Origin: Sclerurus mexicanus
Lineage: Eukaryota; Chordata; Aves; Passeriformes; Furnariidae
Direction of reading: 5' to 3'
Assembly (NCBI GenBank): GCA_013396755.1
Contig: VWZF01006082.1
Coordinates: 562,197 to 626,196 of the forward strand
Length of the DNA stretch: 64,000 bases
The translations under genes were made by a program, and so were the position numbers. Shown one piece after another: positions 44,613 to 58,480 of this stretch. Position 1 is the first letter of the stretch, and each line of letters opens with the position of its first letter. Below the pieces are notes generated by a model. The model saw only the letters and a program-made list of their open reading frames with translations, did not search any database and was not told the DNA's origin.

Positions 44613-47600
44613 TCTGAGATAATGACATTGCTCAAGACTTGCACGAATTTCTTTCAGAGATGATTTTTCCCATGCTTTCCTGAGGAAAAAGCAAGTTTTC
44701 TCTCTCTTATTCTGCTTCCATGGGTACCCATGCTCCATTTTGGCATGCTCAGAGTATGACATCCCATCACCTGCACCTTTTACCTTAGACAACAAGGCCT
44801 GCTCCCTGTCTGCCGCCTTAATGGCTCAGGTCTCCCCTTGCAATGAAGGGCACTTCTGAACCTCAAGGATCCTAAGGGAACCTGTAACCATGTTTTCATT
44901 ATATTTTATGTCCTTCATGGAGCTTATCAAGCATTTTAAAGGTAACACCAAAGACAACTCTCCAGCTGATTCTGTGCTTCCAGATGGAGAAAAGTATACA
45001 CAACATTGACATTACGTAGGTACTTTGTACCCCAGACAAGAAAAAGCTTTCTCACCTGACAAAGCTTTTGGCAAAGGACACAGACACAAAATATTCTGTA
45101 CTTCTTTTAAGTTCACACATGTAAAAATTACAACCTGTGGCATATTTAATAGTTTATATTTACTCTTTCTCTCTCCTACCTTATTATATGAAGTCATACC
45201 CATTAATTTTCATGAAAATAAGCCTACACTGTAAAGGAATGGCTGAAAAGTATTTTATCCTATATACTGTTCTTAATTTGAGGATTCTTTGCATCTCAGA
45301 ATTTTGAAATAGGACAGAACACAAGTTTTGTCTTGTTATATCTTAATGTCTTTTAGATTTGCATGGATACGATTACCCTGGAAAGTGCTCTAGGTATGGT
45401 ATCATTCAAATCTGCTTTAAAAAAGACCAGATAATTAGGTAGGGAAAAATTACCTGCATTCTGTAAAGTCTTGTCTGTAGTCACTTATCATATTTTACCC
45501 CCTGAAATAATGAGGCCAATCACCACAAGGGTAGACCAGATGCGTAAAATAAAGCAGCAATTTCTCTTTAGATATTTGTGCCTTCTTTTACTGTACTGGG
45601 TTTTTTTCTGTTAGCCAACTCTAATTTTCTTCTTCCAGCTCGTAGAATCCATTCATTTTAAGGGGACATGAGCCACCCTAGAGCCATGAAGTTGAAGAGG
45701 TTACAGAATTTAATCAGCTTGTTTACATTATTCATCCTTTTAATTTTTAGCAGCCTACATTTCCTCCGTCATTCTCCCAGGGCATTATGGCAGCAGCAAA
45801 GCTTTTCCAGATGAAGCTGCCAAGTCTGAGCTTTTGAAAGTTCTTCTTTCACAGCTCAGGATGAATGCCACTGTGGTCTTACTGGAGGAGACTCCAGATT
45901 AAAACAGGAGCCATTTCAAGCTTTAAGTCTGTAGTGGAAAAATGGTTGAACTTGCTGTGGAATTAGGATATCTCCTTGTTTTTCAGTTGATCTGCATGGG
46001 ACATATCCCAGGTGCTTCCTTCCTGATGCTTAGAACTCCACTTTTCTGGAGGGCCCTGTCTCCCATGACGGCACTCCGCAGAGTCCACATGCCTTTCTTA
46101 TCTGTCCTGCTGCAGCTCCCCTGGATAAGCAGTGGCTGTTGCGGCCATGCAAGATTTACCCCGGAGTCAAGGGGCCCAGGGGATATTGTTATTCTTTATT
46201 CTCCACTTGTAACATAGCCAACTGCCATGGCAGAGAAGTTTTTGGGGGGACAGGCACTGGAGAGAACACACAAGGGTGACATGTAGGGAGCTCATGGGAA
46301 AGGATGAAGAGCTGCTTTTTGGCTCCAGGAAGTATAACAAGAAACTAAACAAAATAAAATAAGAAAGTGTTGGAGAAAGCCAGAAGAATTATTCTCCAAA
46401 AGAATTCCAGTCTCTGATGCAGAGGTTTGGGACTTTGCAGTGCATAGCCCATGACTGGGCTAACGTCAAAACCATGGCTGTTTGTGGAGTAACGACCATC
46501 TGAGGAGCAGCCTTCCAGCGCTTCAAGCCATAAAAGCTGCAGATGTCAGGAGTATCTTAAAGGGAAATAGTTTTAGGAATGAAGTGTTTAGAGAAATCTT
46601 GTTGAGACATACCACGCTGAAGATAAATCAATGCAATCATTCCTGGAAAGTCTGGCTGACAAATTTCCCTGTCGCATAGTTTGTGGGGATAGCATAAAAT
46701 GTTTCCTGCCTTACACATGCAAACATTCCGGGTAATTTCGGTAAGACCCAGACTAAATCTTGGAATAAGGAAAATAGGATTCAGCCAAGAGTTTCCTGGT
46801 GCCTATGAAAATTCCCCAGGAGTCAGAAGGAAAATTATAGCTATATTAAGGTAGCCTAGAATGTGAGAGGTAATGCTCGATATGGACTTTTCAGGGGAAT
46901 TCCAAATTTGATAGAAGAGGTATTATTCTGATTAGATTCATTAGCTGCAGAGTGCAATTTCTACAATACTGTAGTGATTTTGGTTGGATAGGTTTTCTCC
47001 CATATTGTGAAAACAGCTTTCTAGAAGACAAAAATGACACATAAATGAATAGAGCATATAGGAACTGAAAAATTATGTGTCTCAGTCTCCCATACATTAA
47101 GGTGATACAGTTAGACTCTTATTTACAATCTGTTTAAGGTCTTCAGCAGAGGTGATACAGTTGCTTATCACAGACAATAAATACATATACTGACTGAGAA
47201 GGAGGTTGGGTTCAGCTGCAAATTTACTAAACTCCTCCTGACAGCATGGTTCGTCCGCAAAGTTTGTCTCCCTTCCGACCAGTGATGAACCAAAGCAATG
47301 CTTAAGCAAACAGGCCAGGCACCATTTATTCACAGAGAATATGACTATCCACGCATATTGGAAGTGTGTTTTTACTGGTTAAAGTGTAATTCTTTCAGAC
47401 AGTTCTGCTCAAAAAGAGTTATCTGTTCTTTAGCAACCTGGTGCCTCTAAAATACAAGTTGCCAGCAGTTCCTGATAGCGGGCTGGATGCAGACAAGAGC
47501 TGAGGAGAACGCCAGGAGGAGTTGGACTCTGAAGAGACAGCATGGACAGAGCATCTGGTGGTGGTGAACCACGACCTCAGCCACTGATACACACAGGGAA

Positions 47601-50600
47601 ACACACCCTAGGACTTGCAGTCACATCCTTTCCAAGGAGATCAGCAATTCTTGTTATAGACTTCTTTTAGGACTCAGTGCCAAGACTTTTCTTCTCATCC
47701 AGCATTGAATCAACTGCAGAAACAGAAATTGTCTCAGGACCCCTTGGGAATGCTTGTTGGCTGTCTAAGCAAAAGCACAATATTATATAGCTGTGGGTAT
47801 CAAGTCCTTGCTAGGATCAGTTTTATTTTATTAGTTGCATGTAAAGTTGCATGATGCTAATTACTCACTTTAAGCCACACAGTAAGAATTAAAATCGGAA
47901 AGAAAAGATGTGGCATTTAGGATACAATTTCCAGGGGTGATTATTTTGGTCCAGTTAAAACATTATCTTCTTTCCTAAGAAACCAAGGCACCAGTTTTCC
48001 CCGTGGCATTTTTCCGTGCTTCTGCTGCAACAATTAAGTTAGTATGTCAGAAGTGTTGTGCATCCTAATGAGAAAAAATAGTCAGAATTCTAAACCAATC
48101 CATCCAAGAGCAGATCTGAGACATTTCTTTTTATAACCCTAGAAGCAAAGTTCTGAGAAGCAAAGACTGAGGGACATGACTCATCCTTATATCCTAAACC
48201 TTTATATCTACAAGCAGTTCACATAGTTTAATTTTTTTGCTTTCCCATTCCAGCATCTATAAAAATCTTCATCTTTTCATAGCATTCCTAACCTGGTAAC
48301 TAGCGATTTCTGTGTACCCCACTGGCATGTATCTGTAAGTCTAAGAAAAGAAATAAGAGTTGAAACAGAAAAAGGGTCTGAAGTTGTTGTAAATGTTTTT
48401 AATAAGTGATAAGAATTTGAATTTTTAGACTTTGAAACTAATAACTTTGGGAAAAAAAAAATCTGTTCCCCCAAATAGTTTAAACCTAAGTGGAAAAAGA
48501 AAGTTTGGGCTCACAATGCCTAAAAGGATCATTCAGCCAAATCCAGTCCTCAGGACTAACTAAAATTTTGATGCCGAATCTCCGTTTCTAGACCAATTGT
48601 TATATATAGCATGCCAAAAATGTGTCTAGAAGAACTAAACTGCCTGAAGTTAAAATGTTTTCCCTCATTTACAATGTTTGGTTAAAAATATATTTAGGCC
48701 AATGACAAGCAAAGCAGGCTGTAATTTAATCTGAAAAGAAGTTACTCTAATGCTGAAAAACTCAGTGAGAAATAAAATTCAGATTCATAAAAGATAAAGG
48801 GAAATGCTGACAAACCATAACTATCACAATGCCAGAGACTAAAATGGTCTTAAATAATGTGCATATTTTGTGAGGTAGTCTTTTATAACTGACAATGGAA
48901 ACGTGTGTACTTTGCAAATTATCATAATGGCAATCACTGCAAGATCAGCAAAGGTTTATATATAACTTCATCTACATAAAGCAACTGCAGCAGGCGTCAT
49001 CCTATCTAAAATGAATGAATTTACAGGTCAAGCCCAATATTCAAACACCTGTATTTAGGTACCTGCCTTACTCTCTGGATCTGAATAAGGTGTTACAGTG
49101 AGTTGAACTCAGGTCTAGAATTATTTTTTGTCAGCTGAATAGCTCTTTAGATCCAGGGAGGGGCAGAGTTCAATTGCCTCAACAGGCCTTTTGGGATGGT
49201 AAATGTTTGCGCTTTAGACATTTTCAATTATTCTACACAGCTGCAGCTGCTGCTCCAGAAAGTCATGAGTTGCATCTGTCAGCCTCCATTGTCAACAGCC
49301 CTGGGTGCCATGGGGCATCTCATTTGGCACCAGCTGCCTAAGTCTAGGTAACTGAGTCTCACCTTTTGTTTACTCTGGTTACTAGAGACTCAATTTAGTT
49401 GCCTAAAGGATGACCTAAAAGTAGGCTCTTTCAGAGGACTCAAGATGTCAAGAGAATCTACTCAGGTACAGCAAGTATGGGTCAGGCCTTAGGGACTACC
49501 CAGGCTATGATGGCCAGGCAGCCAGCAGAGAGACAAAATATTCTATCTAGGGCATCTTAAAAGGCACTGGGTGCTAAGTTGGAGCAACTCAATGAAGCTG
49601 TCAATTTTCATTAATTGTAACAGGAACACAAGAGTCAATTTGGAACTGAATTTCTGTCTGTGTTTTGTATTAAAGCTCATTATCCCAACTCCCCTCACAG
49701 TCCACAGAGAGAGATGCTTCCAGGGTCACTCACCTTAGATGTTTATTTCTATGTGGAATGAACTCTTCTGCAGAAAATCCTCAGCCGCCCTGTGTTGACT
49801 GAGGGGGCAACCTGTATGAAAAGCTTGCAGGAAAGCAACAAAGGGAAGTTGATAAAAAAATGCCATCTGCATTGTGTATTATTTTTTCAGTACATCAGCC
49901 TCTTGCCTTTTATTGATTCAGATAAGTTCTATTGAGTTCAGTGGAAAATCTCTACGTTTTAATGAGAACAAATGTAGGTCCAAAGACACTTCAACTCAAT
50001 GGACTGAAAAGGAGCTCTGTGTAATAATACACCAGGCTGTTCGGCTTTTATAGCTTACCTGTTATAACTTAAATACTTGGTGGTCTTGTATTTGCAATAC
50101 ACTGAATTTCTGGGCAGTTGTTACAGAACCACATTTCATTACTGAATCATTTTGTCTTTTGTATTCTTATACAGGCTACCTAGAGATTAAATTGGCCAGT
50201 TGTGTTCTTCTACAGTCTGTTACTGTCATTTTCAGAAAATACAGGGACATGTAAACTCTCCTACGTCTCAGTACAGAAGCTGCTCAGGGATTCAGAGGCA
50301 GAATTTTACCTCTGGTTATCACTGTTGTCAAGCTGTAATAACCTATTTTGAAAGAAGGATAGTTCTACCCTTAAAAGAAATTGTATGTCAGGAACTGGTT
50401 TTCCACCTTTTGAAATTGGGGGTTGTGGTGGGGCTGTTATTTGGGGTTTTTTTGGCTTTTTTAAACAGAGAAACTCAGGTAATTTTGTGACTGCTTCTGG
50501 ACCATACTTTGATTACATGTCTCCCTAAGAAGTAGGAATGGTAGCAGAAAATGGAAAGGGTTGTCTTTGTTTCTTTCTTTTTTTTTTTTTTACACAGAAA

Positions 50601-53456
50601 AACAAACAAACAACCAAAAAACCCAAAGGAAAAAGATGCTTGCTGCAGAAAATACCATCTCCACCTGTCTCCTTAAAACATAGATTTAAAAAAAATTATT
50701 CTAATTCCTTTGTATTTGAGTAGCTCTACAGTTTAGACTGATCATTGCCTAAAATGTCCAGATTCTAGGTGCCTGGAAGCTAATAAAAGAAATCAGCAAG
50801 TACTGATGTGCTAAACTAATTTAAAATGCTGTGCTAGCTAATTTTCCTCTCTATTCCGGATTAGATTGCTATGGATTTTACCATAAAAGTACAGAATGCG
50901 ATCTGTAGTTTAGTACTAGTCCAGACTCATCCTGACTCCCTTGTGAAGTATCTTGCTGTCAGGATTGCCACACACCGTTGGGGAAAATATGTTCACAAAT
51001 CACTTCAAGTGATTTCTAACCACGCTATGGTCATACTAGGTAAGAAGCACACATGATTGGTATCAGATACATACATTTTTAATGCTGTTTATCAGACAGA
51101 GGTAAGTTCATATCAGTTCATAGAATGAGGGTTTTTGTGGTTTTTAATAAGTTTAGCGATTCAATAAACTGTGAAATTGAAACAGTTTCATGCCAAGAGC
51201 ATAACCAATATGGGAATAAGATTGGGATTTGATAAAAAATATTAGTTTGAGGGAATGAAATGTACAGGGAGTTAGCAGCAGGGTCCGGTTGAAAATAGGC
51301 ATCTTAGCTTTAACTTTTAGGAAAAGGAGAATACTTAGTTTTCATTCAGAACAGATTCATGTTTCAGCTAGAACTTCATGCCGTTAATCTCCTTTAGACC
51401 CATTTGAATATGAGAAAGAGCTGCACTGGAGTAAGACAGCAGCTGAAAATAAAAACTTCATTATTATTTGCTTTCCCACAGTGATCACTCAGTAACAAGA
51501 GAAAGTGCCCCTATAGGGTGTACAACGTGCCAGGAGGACAGGGCAAGGCCCCTCTGTGACCCTCCTGTGGGGGAGGATTAATGGGAGTGGAACATCTGAC
51601 CCTGGAGAGAGGCTGTTGAGATGCCTTTCAGTTCAGTTACAGTATTTCCTCTGGGCAGCACATTTCACAGCTGGGCAGACACCCTGTACCATTAAATGGG
51701 CATCTCAAGCCTGATGTGGGCAAAACCAGCAGCTGTGCACTTGTGCTTGCTCATATCCCCTCGCCTCTGTGAGTTATTACTGTGTTAGCTCAGTTCTGAA
51801 ATCTCGCAGTTTGATGTTCTGATACGAAAGCAGAAACTGAACTAAATTGGGCGGTGCCGGGAGGAATAGCCACAGTGTGCTGCTTTGTCAGGTTGCTGTG
51901 TCCCACCTCAGATTTTCCCTCAGAAAGCGTGATTTCATTCGTCTTATAAAAATAGCCCCTAAATTGCTTTAACACTCATACTTTTGAAAACATTGCCATT
52001 ATGTAATTCTTTACCTTCTGGAAAATATGTGTAACTGTGTTAGAGCCCCAAATGCTACCTTTTTGTCCCTGAAGGCTGGATTTGCAACACCTGAAATAGT
52101 AAAGTCTCACCTACATACCCCATGCATTTCATTTTTATCCCTCTGTTTTTCATTTGCCTGTGCATACAAATGAGGACCTAGGTAAACCTTTTCAGGATGC
52201 TAATGGCCAACTCCCTGGTTCCCACAAGAGTGCTAGCAGGGTGCAAGGCTACAAGGAGAAAAGGAGGAAATTAGCCTGTCACTCTGGGAAAGCATTGCCT
52301 ACTGATACAAGGACCCATCTAATCTCAGTAGCCTTTCTAAACAGTTTGTAAGAAAAAAAAAATCAAAACAAAGAAAACAACAAACAGAGGGAAGGAAGGA
52401 AGAAAAGGATTTCTGTTTTAAATTGACAGGAATGGTTGTATTGAGTTTCCACTGATAAAATCTCTTCACAGCAAAGGGTTAGAAGGAATAAAGGAGGCTT
52501 TATGCCTTATGAGAGGGAGAGAAAGCAAGGCATTATGATGAAGCTGAATATGTAAGCAAGCTTCTCCAAACTTATCTGAAAATTTGGGGATTTATATTTT
52601 ATGTTTCTGTATAAGCAACACATCTACCAGTTTCTTTTTTTCAGTTATTTTGATGGGTTTTTTTTCTGTACATGGCTCATCTATTGATGACTGTCCAAAA
52701 CAGGCATTATTATCTCTACAGTCAGGGATAATAGCAGCTCTCTAAGCTGCTTTACATGTGAATTAAAAATTACTGAAAGCAGACTGGATACCAGGTAACC
52801 ATACCAGTAGTGTGTTAGCAAAAGCAAGTTATTTTAACATAGGCCATACAAATAATATTTACACATAAAAATTCAAATGTTTGGTCTTTACTGCATTAGT
52901 AAAATGCAAAAGAAATGCCTTTGAGAAATCCCTGAAATAAAGAATAATATATTTAGTACCAATACACTGCACAGAAGAGAGATAAACTTCTAAATGAACT
53001 TTTGGACATGAGGTTAATATTCAAGGGGGAGATGGTTAAAACGTCAAGTTTAAAAAATTTAAAATGTGAAATTCCTTACATCATTCTGGAACCATGTGGT
53101 TCAGAGAGACATTAAATTATCATTATTGATCCACTGACACACTTTCAATGAAGTAGTGGATATGATTTGATAAATCGGATAACTGATAACATACAAAATC
53201 TAAGAACTTAATTATATTATTTCCTAAAGCAGTGAGAATGCCAAAAAGGGTATGAGGAGGAGACTGAAAGCATTAAATAAGGGACATAATGATGTTCTGC
53301 CCTCAGGAACATACAGATTCCACAATGCGAAGTCTCTGGCGGCTGCAGATATTCCCATTAATACCTTTTCCTGACTTCATCTGCGCAGTTTCTTGAATGG
53401 ATAGACTGAACTCCATTGCAGAACCAGTCTGTTTGAAAAGTCTTTAGGATCTGGGT
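44613..53456. other. AT-rich single-copy DNA, no gene or CR1 seen
   Basis: Holds evenly composed stretches (about 45,690-45,930 and 51,480-51,720) that might be conserved, a doubled E-box palindrome at 49,238-49,249, and a T14 run followed by A-rich text at 50,578-50,625. The frame at 45,942-46,217 (91 codons, hydrophobic) is unrecognised. No exon, RNA gene or CpG island was found. Confidence 0.5.
50578..50625. repeat. T14 run followed by AAAC-rich simple sequence
   Basis: Fourteen T (50,578-50,591), then ACACAG, then AAAAACAAACAAACAACC and further A-rich text. The T-rich side and the A-rich side are partly complementary, so it may fold or slip. Confidence 0.8.
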
Positions 53457-53482
53457 TTTTTGTTTGTTTGTTTGTTTGTTTG
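53457..53482. repeat. TTTG tetranucleotide microsatellite (about 6 units)
   Basis: TTTGTTTGTTTGTTTG-type run following CTGGGTTTT and ending at GGTGGGC. Confidence 0.9.
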
Positions 53483-54125
53483 GTGGGCTTTGTTATGGTT
53501 TAGGGTTTTTTTTAAGTTCAGAACAGCTACACAAAGACTGGAGCATGAGCCATTACTACCAATTCACACTTTGTATTATGAAATCTATCAACCTGTATCT
53601 AAAAGCTTAATATAATAAAACCAATGCCTTGTTGATGAGAATAGAGACATCAAATAAAACAAATGCGTTAAAATGGGCAAAAGATAACTACTCAGAAGCA
53701 TTCTAAAGGTTTGAATGCTATCTTTGTCTCTTATCCTCAATCAGCCACCTCATATCCTTAAATATGAAATTTCAGTCAGTACTTGTTCATCCTTTACTCG
53801 TAAGAGTTCTGAGTTTAACCAGACAAATTGCTTTTAAAAGGTAAGTTTTACATTCTTTATAACTCCAAAGATTGGTGTGGGAACTTCAAAAGCTAATTCT
53901 ACGATTTAAAGAAAATTTCCATCGTACAGGATTCTTCCTTCCATAGTAGATACATTTCTCTCATCAGAAATGTCTTCTCTAGGCTGCTTCCCTGCAAAAC
54001 CAAGCTGACATCCTGCATCTCAGAGCTTATTGTTTTTTATTGCTTATTATTTTTGAGGTTCTGAACATGACAAAAATGGATCAATTACCTGCCTAGAAAC
54101 CCTCCTTTGGAGAACAAGTTTTCTC

Positions 54126-54156
54126 ATGTTTAGCCAGTCAAATGTTTAGCCAGTCA
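54126..54156. repeat. Two-copy 16-bp tandem repeat
   Basis: ATGTTTAGCCAGTCA, one A, then ATGTTTAGCCAGTCA again. Exact. Confidence 0.85.
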
Positions 54157-56009
54157 TTTAACAGGAGAAAATTGCAATGTAAATGATTTTATAATAATAA
54201 CAGGGATAAAAAAGTAATTATTATGTTTAAAGACAGATGCATAGAGATAGGTAAAAACCATGCCTGTTGACTCTGGATTTTGGTAAGCTCTGTAAGAGTT
54301 TTCTATTGCTATTTCAACCAAAAAGCTGCTGGCTGTCAGTGGGGGTGCTTTTCTTATAAATAGGATAATGCACAGAGGCAAAATACTTCTCATATATTTT
54401 GTTCTATACAGAACGATCCATTACTAAGGAACTTTTCCCAGCTGGTGCTTCTTAGGATTAGCAAACTTTATCCCAGTGTCAGTTTTACCACCTCTTGCAA
54501 CATCTGGCTGACCATCAATCTGACTTCTTTTCGGCACTGAGATACATTTAATTTCTTCTGGGTCAAGGCCAAGCAGAGGTATCGCCTGTAAACACAGCTA
54601 TTTACTGAAGATAAATAAAATGCCCTGCTAATGACCTAGTACTTCTGAGTGCTACTCACAATTTTCAGAGAACTACTGGATTTCTAGCCATAAGTTGAGT
54701 AACAACTTGTCTGTATTATTTTTGCAATAAATAAATGGGAGTTTATATTCTTTTCAAGGCTCTTTATGTTTGTCATACCTACATATTAAGTAACCCTAAG
54801 TGTCTTTATTTTGATATTTCCAATACTCATGATCTTGGAATTCTGTTAATGTCACAAATAGCTTTTTTTGGAAGGAGTTTCAAATATGAGTTTAGAGGTA
54901 TCCTGAAGTCTAGAGAGAAGTGCCTAATTTTGATGAATTAATTTTTATTTATTGCAATAAGTAACTCAGACAAGTGGAAGAGAGAATCTGTAAATGCAGA
55001 AATTATGATAAATAGGTGGTATAGCAAACAAGAGGTACTAATTCAAACTCTCCAAAACACAATGTGTTGCAGATGCAAAATAAAGCAGAACGAATGTATA
55101 GTAAGGAACAGATGGAATTCCTCCATCACAGAACAAATCAACATAGGAAACATTTGGAAATTATCAGGAAAAAACAAACAAACAAAGACATTCCCTTAAA
55201 TCACAAGCCAAAAGAAGCTGGAAAACAGAGGTATTGTGATCAAAAATTAGTATAACTGAAAAAAAAAAGGATGGGATGTAGTGCCCTTAAGGAGTGGCTG
55301 AGAAATGTCAAGATGGCATTGCATCTTGAAGACATTATGTGCACATGGCAAAAGACTGATCTTTGCAAGGGTTAATTAAAAATCTTCTAACAGATTTAAA
55401 ACACATACGATGTCCAAGGCAGTGGAGAATTTAAAATGGGTTGATCTGTTCCAGCTGGATACATGGGCATCTGCACACAGCAAACGAAATCTATAGACGG
55501 GAGTATGTCTAATCCCCATGCGGTGCAGGAAACACACTTGCTCCCGTCCAGGTGCATTGCAGGGCCACAGTGCTGTGCCTGCTGAGGAATGCTCTCACCA
55601 GTCCTGCTTCCCGGCCCTGCTGCTCCGTGGGCTGTGCTCTCTGTGGTACTGCTTCTGTGGACACACAGGCAGAGTAAGCCGCCTCACAAAAGCCTGGTGT
55701 CTTAATAAGTCCCCGTTTCCATTATATTGGAGGACAATACTCTGCTTTCTTACTAACAAGTCAGAACACCTCTTCACTCAGTGCATGTGTTTCTCTGGTA
55801 AGCTCCTCTGAAGTATCTTCCTTGACCCATCCACTCAGAAGAGATTCTAGGTCCTCACTCTGCATTTCAGATTATGGTCTGAAAGCCAAGAATCTCATAT
55901 ATGCTACACCATACAGAATTTTCGTATTCTTTAGGTCCTCATTTACATTAACCGTACATCATCTGTGGTGCTGATAATGTACACAAAATGTGCATTTTGA
56001 TTTTTTCCC

Positions 56010-56040
56010 TTTTTTTTTTTTGTTTGTTTCGTTTCGTTTT
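56010..56040. repeat. T12 run followed by GTTT/CGTTT simple sequence
   Basis: Twelve T (56,010-56,021), then GTTTGTTTCGTTTCGTTTT. Low-complexity DNA. Confidence 0.9.
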
Positions 56041-58480
56041 GTGTCAGTTGCATGTTATATCATTTTGGAATTCTGAGTTGTTTTAGGATGCCTAGACCAA
56101 AGATACTACAGGAATGTATCCAATACAAGTTATTCTACATGAACAAAGAAAGATAGCTTTGAGTAACAACTATTTTAAAAAATGTGGGAAAATGTAGTTC
56201 ACATTTATATAGTCAAGTCAAATAAAATAAATTAGGTATCAGTTATTCCTTCATTTCTTTACCAAATTTATAGTTCCCTTATGTAAGATTTGTCAGTCTT
56301 GGGAGAATAACCAAACTAGTTTTAACTACCTCAGGTTTAACTTAAATTTAAATGCTGTAATGTGCCTATTTTTATAGAAATAAAATCTCTTCAGGGTTAG
56401 CCTATTATTTTTCTAACTTGACATTTTTTATATGTGTAATGTTTTAGACAATATACTTCAGATTTCTTTTTCTAATTTAGCTTTAGTAAAGTGGCAAGTA
56501 TTACTCTATAAAACTTTGCTGGAGGAAAAAAAGTCTAAGGAAAATATTGTCAGAAGCAAAAAAAATGTGAAAAGCTTGAGATATGACCCACAGTCTGGGC
56601 CAGGCATTGTTCTCTTCAGCAAAAATTTGTTGTAATAGGAATGATGAAAGTGACATTTTACATTACATCAATATTCACATGACCAGAAGTCATTTCACTT
56701 TCCTTTTGAAGTTTATTGTGATGCCCAAGGTTATACATCTGCCAGTGATGCATTGCCATATAATGGAGGTAGTAAAAATGCAATGAAGAAAGCTCTCCTG
56801 TCTTTGGCACTTGTTACAAGGGTCTTGTGCTGGAGTACCCTTTACAACCCTGTAAGAAGCACGTTTATTCGCACTGAGCATTGAGACACTCAACACAGCC
56901 ATGGCAAGAGAAATAGGTGGGTTTACTTCCTCCATCAATCAGATTGTTGTTCGAAACCACTAGTGTTTGGAGCAGATAGAGTACATAGTTAATGTGGAAA
57001 GTAAAGGATGTATAACTCATGTTTGACAGAGACAGCTCTTACACAGAAAAATGGGATAGTATATTTGAGTCTGTACTTTTATATGCTTTACCTTATGTTC
57101 TAGAGTTTTGCTTATCTTCTTAAAAGCCTTATTGGTCAAAATGAGAAAGGGGACTGGGACTAGGAAATTTGACAGCTGCATTTTAAGAACTTTCTCAACA
57201 AACATCTTCAAAAAACTGTTACAGGGAGAGTTTGGAGATATATTTATTTCCAGATAGTTCCTGTTTGGTCCTGCTCTTATTGGGTACTCCCTACAAGGAA
57301 TGAACTTACAAAGAAAGAAATTTAAAAGTAATATATAGTTCAGTGAAGGAGACTTAAATATTCTGACAAAGGGAACTGCCCTAGACATTATTTGTAAAAA
57401 CAGCCTAATCAAAGAAAGTTCAGCTAGGATTCAAGATACTGGTTGTGTCCAGCACTGAGGTGCTAGTTATGCCTTCATCAGTGAAATATGCATAAAATAA
57501 GCAAACAGGAAGAGTTGTTTGTACTTCTTGATTTCAAAATCCATATTCATAGATTCAGTTCCCTGTAATTGTTTTTATTTTGTCTTGTTATGATCTTTCT
57601 ACTTGCCAAACATACGTATATTCTTTTAAGATTTCTTTGAGGGAAGGGAAATTTTGTCCAAAAAGGGGGAACCCCCACAACTCTACTAGTTACTAAAAAT
57701 GTTTGCAAGTTATTTAACAGCATGAGGTATAGGTATATTACATTTAAATTCAAAGAAACTTTTTCTGTAGTTACCACATTCAGAGCCAGTGTTGGAAGTT
57801 TTTCTCTGTTCTCTTATTTTTCTCCAGATTGCTGCTAATAATTCTTTAGGAAATGCTACAAAATTATAAAATGAACCCATTATCATTTCCCATTCCTTCA
57901 GCTAACTGTCAACCAAACTTCCCACACAAGCCTTTCAAATCTTTCTTCTGCTCCCATAGAAAGTATTGGGCTTGTTAAAACTTATTTTTCTCTGCAGCAT
58001 TGTTAAAAATATGTCTGATTATATTCCTTCAGCTTGTAATGACCATGATTCCAATTGCAGTCTTTTTCAGATGAAGATTCATGGTGACATTTGCCAGCTT
58101 TGCAATGGAGAAACCAAAATTATTTCCAACTAAATAAGATCATATTACAATAGAATGTTTTTTTCCCCAATTTTGTCTTCCATTCTCATCCATAAAGTAT
58201 TTTGTTGCACAGGGAATCCTGTCTTAGCTTCTTTTGATTCCCAGTTGTGTAAGTATAAATATATTAAAGCAAAACATTTCATAGTGCAATAATGTAGAAT
58301 ACTTATTTTTAATGCTTTTTGTCTTGATTCTAAATGTCATAATTGTTTCCTGTTCACTGAGCAGAGAAAGGCATAAAAAGTAAGACTTATCATTGCCTGG
58401 TAGCCAGACACTTTTATTGTACTGCTTCATGGGATAATGACTGCTCATAACAAATGCCTAGCTGTAAAGGGACACGTCTG

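Larger units (their letters stand above)
53483..58480. other. AT-rich single-copy DNA, no gene or CR1 seen
   Basis: Contains a 16-bp tandem pair at 54,126-54,156, a GC-rich patch about 55,500-55,700 (crossed by a 97-codon cysteine-rich frame, unrecognised), a T-rich run at 56,010-56,040 and the longest non-CR1 frame of the window (57,017-57,412 minus, 131 codons, unrecognised). Confidence 0.5.

Noticed and set aside
49518..49534. CCAGCAGAGAGAC, partial CTCF-like core
   Set aside because: Several key G positions of the CTCF motif differ, and nothing else supports an insulator.
50418..50456. Possible G-quadruplex (GGGGG, GGGG, GGGG, GG)
   Set aside because: Only three runs of three or more G occur, and the loops are long; it does not meet the usual four-run rule.
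56949..56958. TTCGAAACC, another B-box-like string
   Set aside because: The surrounding 80 bases do not fold as a tRNA and hold no A box.
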